A DNA stretch of 64,000 nt, from the NCBI GenBank assembly GCA_030688365.1, contig JAUYIE010000005.1, forward strand, positions 1 through 64,000, written 5' to 3'. How positions within the stretch are numbered: the first letter of the stretch is position 1; every line of letters starts with the position of its first letter. Below the pieces are notes generated by a model that did no database searches, had not been told where the DNA came from, and was given only the letters and a program-made list of their open reading frames with translations. Positions 16,287 to 25,749 of this stretch are shown here, one piece after another. The stretch is from a bacterium (GTDB lineage Bacteria; Patescibacteria; ABY1; JACQRZ01). Made by a program: the position numbers and the translations under genes.

Positions 16287-17384
16287 CTAAAATAGGGCAC
16301 GAACATCTTTGACTGTCGCCAAGATGACAATAAGTATAAGCAAGAAAAACCCTATCAAGTGAGCGGTATTTTCCGCATTTTTTGGCATCGGCTTTCCGCG
16401 AAGTTTTTCAATTATGGCAAATAATGCTCTTCCCCCATCTAATGCCGGAAGAGGAAGAATGTTCAAAATTGCCAAACTTAAGGACAATTGAACCATAAAC
16501 AGTAGAATATACGCAAAACCTTCCCGCATTGCAACCCCTGTATATGCCGCGATGCCGACTGGACCTGAAAAATCGCTAAATACCATAGTCTGAAATGCAT
16601 GAATCAAGAACACAATGATGGTGTAGATCATCATTGCAACCGCTGAAAATGCAACGGGAATTGATTGAAAAAATGAATACGAAACTATACCACCATCAGT
16701 TAGAGCTACTCCAAGACCAGCTTTTTGCACAGTAATCTCGTTCCCATTCTCGTCTTGTGATTGGAATGCTATTGTCCCAATTGTTGGCGTAACTACATGT
16801 TCCTCTTTTCCTCTTTTCAGTACCATATTTAGTTTTTTACCCCCGCTATCAGACAAATATGTGGTAACTTCACTGTATGTAGAGAATTCATTTCCGTCGA
16901 TACTGATAATCTTATCATTGGGTTGTATATCCACCATTGATGCTGCTGTATCAGGTAAAACACTTGTGACTACAACAGCGCGATCGCGAATTGTGCCTGT
17001 ACCATCATAATCAGTCACATCAGCCGGCATACCAATGTTAAAACCAATACACATTAATATAATTGCCAATAAGACATTCATTCCCACTCCAGCTGACAAG
17101 ATAATAAGACGTTTCCATATAGCTTTTCCCGCAAAACTATCCTCATCTTTTGCATCTTCGCCTTGTTCCCCTTTAAGACGCACAAAACCACCCAAAGGAA
17201 GCCAATTTATAGTAAACATGGTCTTTTTACCCTGAATTTTCGCTGCGCGAGGAGGAAAACCAATCGCAAATTCATCTACATGAACACCAAAAAGTCGGGC
17301 ACTAATAAAATGTCCCCATTCATGCGCGATCACCAATATACTGAGAATTAAGACAAATACAATTATCGTCAAAAAAATCATCAT
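16287..17384 (-). CDS. rseP: Site-2 intramembrane metalloprotease RseP
   Basis: 365 residues. Zinc-binding HEWGH lies in the first helix near residue 21, a PDZ domain occupies about 125-200 (PNDKIISIDGNEF), and the third ligand motif LPLPALDGGR is near residue 315. It cleaves transmembrane segments of regulatory proteins or leftover signal peptides. It begins 2 bases after the frr stop. The uppS/cdsA genes usually found between frr and rseP are absent here. Confidence 0.95.
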   Translation of the reverse strand: MMIFLTIIVFVLILSILVIAHEWGHFISARLFGVHVDEFAIGFPPRAAKIQGKKTMFTINWLPLGGFVRLKGEQGEDAKDEDSFAGKAIWKRLIILSAGVGMNVLLAIILMCIGFNIGMPADVTDYDGTGTIRDRAVVVTSVLPDTAASMVDIQPNDKIISIDGNEFSTYSEVTTYLSDSGGKKLNMVLKRGKEEHVVTPTIGTIAFQSQDENGNEITVQKAGLGVALTDGGIVSYSFFQSIPVAFSAVAMMIYTIIVFLIHAFQTMVFSDFSGPVGIAAYTGVAMREGFAYILLFMVQLSLSLAILNILPLPALDGGRALFAIIEKLRGKPMPKNAENTAHLIGFFLLILIVILATVKDVRALF

Positions 17385-17386
17385 AA

Positions 17387-17941
17387 TTATATGGTAATGA
17401 TTTCTTGCTCTTTTTTATCGCCAATGTCCTGCATTTTTTTTGTATAATCCTTTGTTATCAAATCAAGCTGTTCCAATAGCTCATACCGGTCATCTTCGGT
17501 AATCTCCTTATTTTTTTCAGCTTTCAATATTGATTCTTTTATTGAGTCACGTATACTCCGCAATCCAACGCGAGCCGTCTCAAGTTTTGCATTCATTACC
17601 TTTACCATCGCGTTTCTACTTTCTTCTGTCATTTCTGGAAAAATGATACGAATTGTCGTTCCTTCATTAACAGGATTTACACTAAGATTTGCGTTCGAAA
17701 TCGCGGTTTCAATACTTTTAATCACGGATGGATCCCAAGGAGAAATCACTAAAGAACGAGCATCAGGCACACTTATAGAAGCGACTCCTTTTAATGGAGT
17801 CATGGATCCATAAACATCAACCATAATGTTCTCAATTAAAGTGGCACTTGCCCTGCCGGTACGAAGTCCTGAAAGCTCTTGTTTTAGATGCTCGACACCT
17901 TGAGAAAATTCTTGTTCATGCGCTGTAATCAATGTATGCAT
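17387..17941 (-). CDS. frr: Ribosome recycling factor
   Basis: 184 residues, standard length. GLRTGRASATLIENIMVDVYGS, the long central helices and VRLRSIRDS-like VGLRSIRDSIKE are typical; the C-terminus EDDRYELLEQLDLITKDYTKKMQDIGDKKEQEI is canonical. With EF-G it splits post-termination ribosomes. It follows the BNR lipoprotein gene by 10 bases. Confidence 0.98.
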   Translation of the reverse strand: MHTLITAHEQEFSQGVEHLKQELSGLRTGRASATLIENIMVDVYGSMTPLKGVASISVPDARSLVISPWDPSVIKSIETAISNANLSVNPVNEGTTIRIIFPEMTEESRNAMVKVMNAKLETARVGLRSIRDSIKESILKAEKNKEITEDDRYELLEQLDLITKDYTKKMQDIGDKKEQEIITI

Positions 17942-17951
17942 AGATGGTGTG

Positions 17952-19016
17952 TTATTTAAAATATGGTGATGGAGGTGAATAGATGTTTGTACCTAAATAA
18001 ATAGTAGCGGTATTATACGGATCAAACAAGAGTTGAGACGATGATCTATTACTTGGCAATGGACGAGATATCCAGTGTGCTCCACCATCAGTCGTACGGT
18101 AAAAGGTAGATTGTGTTGCATACACAATTTCATCATCATTATTTGGGTTGACAGCCACGGAAAAAATCAAAGCACGCCCCGATGGAGTAAGCAATGGAAC
18201 TTTCTCCCATGAATCCCCCATTGAGCTAGTTCGATACATTGTATCGTCATTTACAAATAGTAGTCCTCCTGTTTTTTTCAATGTCCCGACCCACCGGAAC
18301 ACTGGCGAAGAAAAATCTCTTTTTAAAGGCTCTGACACATCTTCCCATGACAATCCCTTATCCTTACTACGAAAAATACCTTTTTTACGGGTTGCCACAT
18401 ATATCACATGTGAATCAAGCCGATCAATAACCAGATCATCAATTTCTATGTTTGGAAACCTATATATTGCTGTCCATGTATTTCCACGATCAGTGCTTTT
18501 GAGAATATCTCCCTTTGTAGTCGTTAGATAGACAATTTCTGGTTTGATCGGATCTGTTTCCACACTTGTTAGCGAAGTCATTCGGCGTGTTTCATCATAA
18601 CTGATTGTCCATTCCGTACCACACTTGGTCGTTTTATGCAGCTGTGTAGGCGTCAAAACATATAAGACACACCGAGAATCAGCGTCAAGTGCTATATCAA
18701 CGACTTTTTCATTGGGTAGGGTGTTTGTCCATGTTTCCCCGGCATTGGTACTGGTAAAAAGCCCCTTTGCAGTCGTCCCCGCAAAAAGATTGGCTCCGTT
18801 TCGTGGATCTACCTTTATTGAAAGTACTTGCTCGTTTCCAAAACTCTGTTTTTTCCCATCCATAGTAACAACAGAGTGCTTTGACACCCATGTCTCCCCA
18901 CTATCAAGAGTTTTCCATATACCACCTTGTGGCGAACTGCCAAATTTCAAGGTACACCCTGCACCAAGAAGTAATATGGCGGAAAACATGAAAATTGATA
19001 ATAAAAAACGATGCAT
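17952..19016 (-). CDS. Lipoprotein with BNR/sortilin-type propeller repeats
   Basis: 354 residues from the ATG at 19016 (MHRFLLS). The signal peptide ends in a lipobox LGAGC, so it should be lipid-anchored. At least six repeats with the BNR signature S-x-D-x-G-x-T-W occur (LDSGETW, TNAGETW, STDRGNTW, SKDKGLSW, SSMGDSW, TTDGGAHW), giving a propeller akin to Ycf48/sortilin domains, which usually mediate protein binding or assembly. The start overlaps no domain of the preceding gene and is placed so that the signal peptide is N-terminal. Confidence 0.85.
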   Translation of the reverse strand: MHRFLLSIFMFSAILLLGAGCTLKFGSSPQGGIWKTLDSGETWVSKHSVVTMDGKKQSFGNEQVLSIKVDPRNGANLFAGTTAKGLFTSTNAGETWTNTLPNEKVVDIALDADSRCVLYVLTPTQLHKTTKCGTEWTISYDETRRMTSLTSVETDPIKPEIVYLTTTKGDILKSTDRGNTWTAIYRFPNIEIDDLVIDRLDSHVIYVATRKKGIFRSKDKGLSWEDVSEPLKRDFSSPVFRWVGTLKKTGGLLFVNDDTMYRTSSMGDSWEKVPLLTPSGRALIFSVAVNPNNDDEIVYATQSTFYRTTDGGAHWISRPLPSNRSSSQLLFDPYNTATIYLGTNIYSPPSPYFK

Positions 19017-19017
19017 A

Positions 19018-19830
19018 TTAGAAAAAAAGATGTTCGGAAGCATTTTGAAATGTTCCAATTTGTGCCGCTGAATGTACGGCTATATAATGATTATTATATG
19101 ATATGAATAATTTTTTTTCGTCTTCTCGCGTGGAGTACGCCATTTGTGATAATGCAATTTCTACATCAACCAGAGCTTCTTCAGTCAATGCCGACGAGAC
19201 TGCTAACTGTTGGTATGCGGGAGACGTAAACTGTTTTACATCAAACTGCCCTACTTCATCAGGACTACGTAATGCTATACCTGGCAGACCACATGAATGC
19301 ATCACTATCCTCTCGTCAACATTCATACCACATTTTTTCATATCTTCTTGCATCACTTTTAAGGGTATCTGACGAAATCTGACAACACATGCACGAGATA
19401 ATATCGTCGCAAGCAATCGCGAAACTCTATGAACAATCAAAATAAAAAGGACGCGCGCTTTTGGTTCTTCCATCACTTTTAAAAGCGCATTGGAAGCACC
19501 CTCCGATAGATGATCTGCACCATCAATCATAATGATGTGCCATGCTTCAGTATTTTTTGTATACAACGATCCGGAAATACATGTGCGTATTTCATCAATA
19601 CTGATTATCTTGTGTACTCGCCGCTCCTCTTCCCATGAATTGATATGGTGTACCGCCGATACAGGGTGTGCCTGTTTCATCTGTTGTACAAAAATATCCG
19701 CAACAGTACGCTTTCCCACATGCTCTGGGCCTGCAAATACCATACATTGCGGTACTATATTCTGCTCTAATACATGCTGTAGATAGCCGATGCTTATTTT
19801 ATGACCTATGATGGATTGCCAGTCATTCAT
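19018..19830 (-). CDS. holB: DNA polymerase III delta' subunit-like clamp-loader ATPase
   Basis: 270 residues: AAA+ domain with Walker A GPEHVGKRT near residue 34, Walker B-like IIMIDGADHLSEGASNALLKVMEEP, and sensor-1 region ATILSRACVVRF. The SRC arginine-finger motif reads SRA. It helps load the beta clamp with DnaX (at 40122) and delta. The Zn-cysteines of DnaX are missing, as expected for delta'. The stop is 1 base before the lipoprotein start, implying coupling. Confidence 0.85.
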   Translation of the reverse strand: MNDWQSIIGHKISIGYLQHVLEQNIVPQCMVFAGPEHVGKRTVADIFVQQMKQAHPVSAVHHINSWEEERRVHKIISIDEIRTCISGSLYTKNTEAWHIIMIDGADHLSEGASNALLKVMEEPKARVLFILIVHRVSRLLATILSRACVVRFRQIPLKVMQEDMKKCGMNVDERIVMHSCGLPGIALRSPDEVGQFDVKQFTSPAYQQLAVSSALTEEALVDVEIALSQMAYSTREDEKKLFISYNNHYIAVHSAAQIGTFQNASEHLFF

Positions 19831-19903
19831 ATATGGTTAGTGTAGCAGGTTTTGGAAGAAAAGAGAATATGATGAAAATGACAGGTGTATACACATCATC
19901 ACT

Positions 19904-21028
19904 TCAAGTCAACAGCTCCAATGTCTTTTTTGCGCATTTCTCCCAACTAAATCTCTTGATATTCTCAAGTCCTTTAATAATCAAATCTTGCCTCAAAACG
20001 CTATCATTCATCAGTCTGTTCAATTTTTCTGCTAAGTCTTCACTTGAATGAACATTATGATATAACGCTCCACCACCTCCCACTTCAGGTAAACTTGCCG
20101 TATACGAAGCAACAACTGGCACGTGACAACTCTGTGCTTCAATGATTGGCAATCCAAAACCCTCATAAAAACTTGGGAATGAAAATACAGCAGCATTTCG
20201 GAGTAGTGCGATTTGTTGATCCTGATCTACCCACCCCAAAGATAAAATATCATCCTTATATCTACTGTTTATTATTTTTTCTTCAATCGCGCGTGTAGCG
20301 AGACGAGGTTTACCGGCAATGACCAGTTTCAAATCGGGAAATCGTTCCTTCACTACGGAAAATGCATCAATAAGAGTCGGCACATTCTTTTTGTGTTCAA
20401 GCGGAGAAATGGTCAAAATATAATTTTTGGGTATCAAGTCCCATTGTCTTAATACCAGTGCATCAGCGATGGTTGTACTGTCACTTGCCGGTGTATACAC
20501 ACCAGCATCAAACCCCAAAGGTACCACGACAATACGAGTTGGATCAACATGATAATATTTTATAATCTCACTCTTTGTAAACTCAGATATTGTAATAATG
20601 ATATGAGCTCTTTTTACAGCATTTCTTGTCGTCCAATACAGATATTGCTGGCGTTTCCATTCATAAATATCCTTATACGGTATAAACCCGACATCGTGAA
20701 TGGTCGTTATTATTTTTTTTGATTGAATTAACGGAAGGGCATCTGCTGGTGAAAACCAGACATCAGGTCGTTGATGTCCTGATGCAAGCAAATTCCATGT
20801 CAATCGCGTTTGTGGCCAAAACCATTTTGTTGGAGAATGTAAAATTTTTTCTGTAAAATTTTTAGGAAAAAAAGATTTTTCATCATCCGGAAATGGATTC
20901 GACGTATATAAAATATAGTTGTTCATTGTGTCCTGCAAAGCAAACTGATGCAACAGATGATAGGTATACCATTCTACTCCTGTCTTTTCCTTGCGAGCGG
21001 CAGGAGAAGCGTCAATGCCAATAGTCAT
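19904..21028 (-). CDS. Glycosyltransferase family 4
   Basis: 374 residues, GT-B fold. An N-terminal domain with TIHDVGF and TISEFTKSEI, and a C-terminal nucleotide-sugar domain with VIAGKP, LGWVDQDQQIALLRNA and the EX7E motif in SFYEGFGLPIIEAQSC. A cytoplasmic or membrane-associated enzyme that adds a sugar to a glycan or lipid carrier; the donor cannot be told. It is next to mreB in a run of surface-polysaccharide genes. Confidence 0.92.
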   Translation of the reverse strand: MTIGIDASPAARKEKTGVEWYTYHLLHQFALQDTMNNYILYTSNPFPDDEKSFFPKNFTEKILHSPTKWFWPQTRLTWNLLASGHQRPDVWFSPADALPLIQSKKIITTIHDVGFIPYKDIYEWKRQQYLYWTTRNAVKRAHIIITISEFTKSEIIKYYHVDPTRIVVVPLGFDAGVYTPASDSTTIADALVLRQWDLIPKNYILTISPLEHKKNVPTLIDAFSVVKERFPDLKLVIAGKPRLATRAIEEKIINSRYKDDILSLGWVDQDQQIALLRNAAVFSFPSFYEGFGLPIIEAQSCHVPVVASYTASLPEVGGGGALYHNVHSSEDLAEKLNRLMNDSVLRQDLIIKGLENIKRFSWEKCAKKTLELLT

Positions 21029-21029
21029 A

Positions 21030-22037
21030 TTATTTTGTCGCTAAGATACTGCGCTTATACGCATCCAAGTTCTCTAAAACAATACCCGTACCTTTGGCAA
21101 CACACAAAAGCGCTTCGTCAGCGACATACGCAGTAATACCGGTTGCGCGAGTGATCAACTGATCAAAATTGCGTAAAAGAGAACTACCTCCCGACATAAT
21201 GATTCCTCTATCAATCACATCAGCTGCCAGTTCCGGTGGTGTATCCTGCAACACTGCCTTGACTGCTGAAACAATACCATCAAGTTCGTGCGATATAGCG
21301 TTGGTCACATCATCAGAACTGATAGTGATCGTTTTTGGTAATCCTGAAATGATATCTCGCCCCCGCACTTGCATAATCAACTTATCTTCCATATATAGCG
21401 CCGACCCAATGGTAATTTTTATCTCCTCGGCAGTACGTTCACCGATAGCAAGGCCATATTTTTTACGAATATCCTCCACAACAGCCGCATCAAACTTGTT
21501 TCCGCCAATACGCACTGAATTGCATGCAACCACCCCACCTAGTGATATGACTGCAACCTCGGACGTTCCCCCACCTATATCAATAATCATGTGCCCCGAC
21601 GCATTACCAATAGGAATATTCGCACCGATCGCTGCTGCTACTGGTTCTTTAATAATATATGCAGCACGAGCTCCTGCTGCCAAAGTAGCGTCAATGACCG
21701 CACGACGCTCTGTGGAAGTGATTCCCGCAGGTACTGCTACCATCACCTCGGGACGAAACAAGCGAACCCCACCTAATGCTTTATTGATAAAATATCGTAA
21801 CATCGCTTCCGTCGTCCGATAATCAGCAATAACGCCGTCTTTGAGCGGTCGTGATGCTACGATAGTATCTGGCGTACGTCCCAACATCTCCTTCGCTTCA
21901 TTGCCCACGGCCAACACTTTTTTATCAGCAACAGAAATCGCCACCACAGACGGTTCATTAATAACAATACCCTTTTTGGGCATGTGAACCAGTACGTTGG
22001 TCGTACCCAAATCAATACCAATTTTTTTGTGTAGCAT
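21030..22037 (-). CDS. mreB: Rod-shape-determining protein MreB
   Basis: 335 residues, actin-like ATPase. Phosphate-1 IGIDLGTTNVLVH, phosphate-2 MIDIGGGTSEVAV, adenosine motif GIIMSGGSSLLRN. It forms membrane filaments guiding wall synthesis. No mreC or mreD is adjacent; the flanking genes are a glycosyltransferase and a DUF4012 protein, an unusual setting. Confidence 0.97.
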   Translation of the reverse strand: MLHKKIGIDLGTTNVLVHMPKKGIVINEPSVVAISVADKKVLAVGNEAKEMLGRTPDTIVASRPLKDGVIADYRTTEAMLRYFINKALGGVRLFRPEVMVAVPAGITSTERRAVIDATLAAGARAAYIIKEPVAAAIGANIPIGNASGHMIIDIGGGTSEVAVISLGGVVACNSVRIGGNKFDAAVVEDIRKKYGLAIGERTAEEIKITIGSALYMEDKLIMQVRGRDIISGLPKTITISSDDVTNAISHELDGIVSAVKAVLQDTPPELAADVIDRGIIMSGGSSLLRNFDQLITRATGITAYVADEALLCVAKGTGIVLENLDAYKRSILATK

Positions 22038-22040
22038 AGA

Positions 22041-23975
22041 TCAAAGGTTCACGGAAAAAAATCTATCAACGCGGAGGTCAGATTGTAACTGGACGCTCTT
22101 TATATCTATTTTTGTATTGAAAAAACCTGTAGGTGAATATTCCTTAATAGGTTGTTGAAATGTTAGTTTCGCTTTGAATTGTTGATTGGTGACCCCTGCT
22201 TGTTTTTGTGCCAACAAAGTATAATGGCCAGATCGTACCATATCTTCAATGTGTGATGGCAATTTGTACTCCACGCTGAAATGCTTTGTGGTACGCGGTT
22301 CAACCACAATGTAGGCGCCAAAATACGTCTTGTCAAGTTCTTGACCTACCACGACAGTACCCACCTCATCAGATAATTCCTTTTCCATCGCACCCTGTGA
22401 GCTGATAAACGTACTACCATTGGGTACATAAATACGTACCCAATCACGGTACCGTGTTGTAAACCATGTAAATGAACCATTATTGGTATAATATAAATCA
22501 ACCCTTCCTCGCAGTGTACCGTCTTTTTGTTCTATCACTGTGTAATCAATATGTTTGTCCATCACCGTATCTGTCTTGAGTGAAATCATGTTACTATCAG
22601 CTACCATGACAAAATCACCGTCTGTCTCTTTAAATTCACCGGTCCAATTTTGACTACGTGCAAAATTTTGCAACACAGGATCGTTTAGATACACCATGAC
22701 TTGTCGTTCCTGCACTAATCTTTGCATTGTAGCAATAACCTCTGATAAACGTTCGGTGGGCAACTTGTACAACCTTTGTAAAATTCTATCAGATAGAGTG
22801 CCAATAATTTCTTTTCGATTTGATTCTGTCACCCCTCTTTGGTAATACCCTTTTTCAACTTGATATTGAAGTTCTGTCTCAAAATTTTCAGCGGTAAATA
22901 CTATACCTTCCACATCAATAGGACCGACAAAGCGCAATAAGGGAACGATAAAATCCTGTGATACTGCAATCACTCCGTCTAGATGTTCTTTACCACCTTC
23001 TTGCTCATAAAACCACATCGCTTTTTTAGCAGATTCACTAAAATCCGGTGACCAATTTGAATCGCGTAAAAACCATTGATTTGTCTTAAAATATTTTGCG
23101 ATTGGCAATGGAGGTGCCACTTTCAGAGATAGAGCTGCATCATCAAGATTGTAGATATTGTCAGTTACAAACTCCTTTATTTCGCCGTTGTGCAATTTCA
23201 ATATTCCATAATTACCAATAAATCCTCCACTTCCGCGCACTTCAGCATTGTTTTGCATCAAAAAAAGATACGTTTGTTTTTTTGGATACCCTAATAATGC
23301 AGGTCCCATATCAAAAAATGGTGAAAATATTTCAAATGCACTATTCAAGACATCAATCCCGTCAGTCGCTCTTTTAATAGAATCATCAAAAAAAGGATGC
23401 AAAATTCCCATATCCATATTGTGCAGTGCACTCTGTTGGAGTAATAAGTCAGCATGTACTGCACGTAAATGATCACTTTCTTTTTCAACAAGACTCAATA
23501 TCAATCCTTTTTGCTCTTCAGACACATCGCGTAACGAATATATGGTATCTCCACCCCCTAAAATATCAAAAAAATCATTAGCAATTTCAACCCCTTGTTG
23601 TGCATCTATTATTAAGGACTGGCCTATATGGATGAAATTTAGAGTCGATTTATACGGTGTGTCAACGTAGGGAATGTGTGATAACAAAGTCAAATGACCA
23701 AATATTTCATTAAGTTCCTGTGTTGAATTATTCAGAACGTGCAATGCAGATGTTATACCATCCAAATCTCTGCTTTCTATTAGTACATGTATTGTGGATA
23801 ATGAGTGTTTGATCTCCAAAGCAGTATGATAGGCGCGATACGCATAAAAACTGACATACAACAAAATGCTTATGATAAACACCACAAGCAGACTGGTTAT
23901 CATTTTAAATAGTCGCCATGCAATTGCTCGACGTCTATAGTACCTATGTGAAAAATGTTTAGGCAAAAGATTCAT
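22041..23975 (-). CDS. DUF4012 exported protein
   Basis: 644 residues with one N-terminal helix near 22-47 and a large extracellular part. The central region (YLFLMQNNAEVRGSGGFIGNYGIL, then DSNWSPDFSESAKKAMWFYEQ) is the DUF4012 hallmark, followed by a beta-rich C-terminus. The family is frequent in glycosyltransferase loci of Patescibacteria and Actinobacteria; its activity is unknown. It overlaps the next glycosyltransferase gene by 4 bases. Confidence 0.88.
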   Translation of the reverse strand: MNLLPKHFSHRYYRRRAIAWRLFKMITSLLVVFIISILLYVSFYAYRAYHTALEIKHSLSTIHVLIESRDLDGITSALHVLNNSTQELNEIFGHLTLLSHIPYVDTPYKSTLNFIHIGQSLIIDAQQGVEIANDFFDILGGGDTIYSLRDVSEEQKGLILSLVEKESDHLRAVHADLLLQQSALHNMDMGILHPFFDDSIKRATDGIDVLNSAFEIFSPFFDMGPALLGYPKKQTYLFLMQNNAEVRGSGGFIGNYGILKLHNGEIKEFVTDNIYNLDDAALSLKVAPPLPIAKYFKTNQWFLRDSNWSPDFSESAKKAMWFYEQEGGKEHLDGVIAVSQDFIVPLLRFVGPIDVEGIVFTAENFETELQYQVEKGYYQRGVTESNRKEIIGTLSDRILQRLYKLPTERLSEVIATMQRLVQERQVMVYLNDPVLQNFARSQNWTGEFKETDGDFVMVADSNMISLKTDTVMDKHIDYTVIEQKDGTLRGRVDLYYTNNGSFTWFTTRYRDWVRIYVPNGSTFISSQGAMEKELSDEVGTVVVGQELDKTYFGAYIVVEPRTTKHFSVEYKLPSHIEDMVRSGHYTLLAQKQAGVTNQQFKAKLTFQQPIKEYSPTGFFNTKIDIKSVQLQSDLRVDRFFSVNL

Positions 23976-24766
23976 AACGATGTATTGATCCCGTGCTTAA
24001 AAAAATATTTTATACTACTCATGATATGAATGCGCGTGATACTCTTAAATATGTCCAAAATACCACCACCAGCAGACTCACGATGATATAAGTGTGTCAT
24101 TGTGGCATTAGGTAAATAATGCACTGCCTTTCCTGACTTCCAAAAGGTTCGACATAAATCCACGTCTTCCATATAGAGAAAAAATTTCTCATCCATCATA
24201 CCTACATCCTCATAATCCTTTCGACGAACACATAAAACCGCTCCCAACAACCAGTCTACCGATGTTGGGATATCCAAGGAGACGTCGCGCATGAGAAAAT
24301 GTTGTAAATGACGTTTCCCCAGCCATGTGCGTGCGAATATAGTGCGACGATACATTGGCGTCAAAAGTCTATAAAAACGATAATACGATTGCTGAATAGC
24401 GCCATCTGGATTATGCAAGCGTGGGCCAACGATCCCCACGTCAGGATGACTACGCAAGTATCCAACCATTGTGTCCAATGATCCTGCATGAGGAGTAACA
24501 TCAGGGTTGCAAATAAGGATGTGATCACCGCTTGCGCGCCTGGCACCCGCATTATTGGCCCGCGACAAACCGACGTTTCTCCCCATTGATATATAGTGTA
24601 CAGCAGGAAAACGTTCTTGTAGAATCGTCTCAAGACCTCTACCGGGAGAATTATCCACAACAATGATCTCCTGCGACAAAGAAGTATGCAAGTGTGTAAA
24701 TTCCTTCACACATTCTCGGGCAAGTCCTTCCGAGTGGTAATTAACTATAATGATAGAAACATCCAT
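23972..24766 (-). CDS. Glycosyltransferase family 2 (rhamnosyltransferase-like)
   Basis: 264 residues, GT-A fold: DVSIIIVNYHSEG at the start, VVDNSPG, GRNVGLSRANNAGA, the DxD-like ICNPDV, and EDVDLCRTFWKSG near 200. Members add a sugar to polymer or lipid-linked acceptors. Overlaps the DUF4012 gene by 4 bases. Confidence 0.92.
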   Translation of the reverse strand: MDVSIIIVNYHSEGLARECVKEFTHLHTSLSQEIIVVDNSPGRGLETILQERFPAVHYISMGRNVGLSRANNAGARRASGDHILICNPDVTPHAGSLDTMVGYLRSHPDVGIVGPRLHNPDGAIQQSYYRFYRLLTPMYRRTIFARTWLGKRHLQHFLMRDVSLDIPTSVDWLLGAVLCVRRKDYEDVGMMDEKFFLYMEDVDLCRTFWKSGKAVHYLPNATMTHLYHRESAGGGILDIFKSITRIHIMSSIKYFFKHGINTSL

Positions 24767-24770
24767 AGAA

Positions 24771-25742
24771 TTATTGCAAAAATTTCATGATCTCATGATT
24801 ATTGACAAAACGACGAGACATGATCTTTGTTCGTTTAGTTGTCATTTTTTTTCGTAACTTCCACATATCCTTTATTCCGGCTAATGTTGCCCGTTCCATT
24901 ACAAGCAAATAGCATAGTTTAGCAGTCTCATATAGGGTAATAAAAGGGAAACATCGGGCAAAGACACCTCCGCTTAGATTTTTTTTTAACATATACCAAT
25001 GATTCCGATACGACCAATAATTGACTTTTTTGTTGGTTCGTATCAAGGCATCTCCCTTTGTCCGAAAGTGATATGCGCGCGCACTGGGTACACAATACGA
25101 TGTCCAGTTGCGCCAGTGCAACCTATACGCAATATCCACATCCTCTTTATACATAAAAAAATCCTCGTCAAAGTATTCATGTCTACCATCTATATCAATG
25201 GCGATATCTTCTAGCGCTGTACGACGATACATAGCGCACGCACCTGACGGACCAAATATCTCAAACGGTTCACTCCATGACACAACATGTCGTTCATCTT
25301 TGACATTGTGGCTTTTTTTGATACGAATACCGCATGTGTCTATATCTTCTGTCTTTTTAATCCTGCCATCCCCATTCCACTGCGCGCGTTGCAAAATTCC
25401 ACTTACCGATGCAACAGCCGGATTATTTTCTAAAAATACAACACACTCACGCACGTAATCCGGCTCAATAATCATGTCTTGATTAAACAACATGACGTAG
25501 TCTGATTCACTTTGACGGATCACTTCGTTGTGCCCTACTCCAAAACCATTATTTTTTTCAGATAGTATCAGCGTGGTATGCGGTGCATGTTTTTTAATAT
25601 ATGCGACTGACTCATCTGTTGATGCATTGTCCAAAATCACAAGTCGTACGTCTTCTTCCAAAAGCGCATTCAAGGTGGGTAATGCGTATGGCAAATAACC
25701 AACCGCATTGTACGTAACCATGCTTATCGTAACTTTTGCCAT
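24771..25742 (-). CDS. Glycosyltransferase family 2
   Basis: 323 residues. ISMVTYNAVGYLPYALPTL, LDNASTDESVAYI, NNGFGVGHNEVI, LFNQDMII and YKEDVDIAYRLHWRNW are the GT2 motifs. A paralogue of the neighbouring enzyme with a longer C-terminus. Five bases separate the two genes. Confidence 0.92.
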   Translation of the reverse strand: MAKVTISMVTYNAVGYLPYALPTLNALLEEDVRLVILDNASTDESVAYIKKHAPHTTLILSEKNNGFGVGHNEVIRQSESDYVMLFNQDMIIEPDYVRECVVFLENNPAVASVSGILQRAQWNGDGRIKKTEDIDTCGIRIKKSHNVKDERHVVSWSEPFEIFGPSGACAMYRRTALEDIAIDIDGRHEYFDEDFFMYKEDVDIAYRLHWRNWTSYCVPSARAYHFRTKGDALIRTNKKVNYWSYRNHWYMLKKNLSGGVFARCFPFITLYETAKLCYLLVMERATLAGIKDMWKLRKKMTTKRTKIMSRRFVNNHEIMKFLQ

Positions 25743-25749
25743 AAATCCT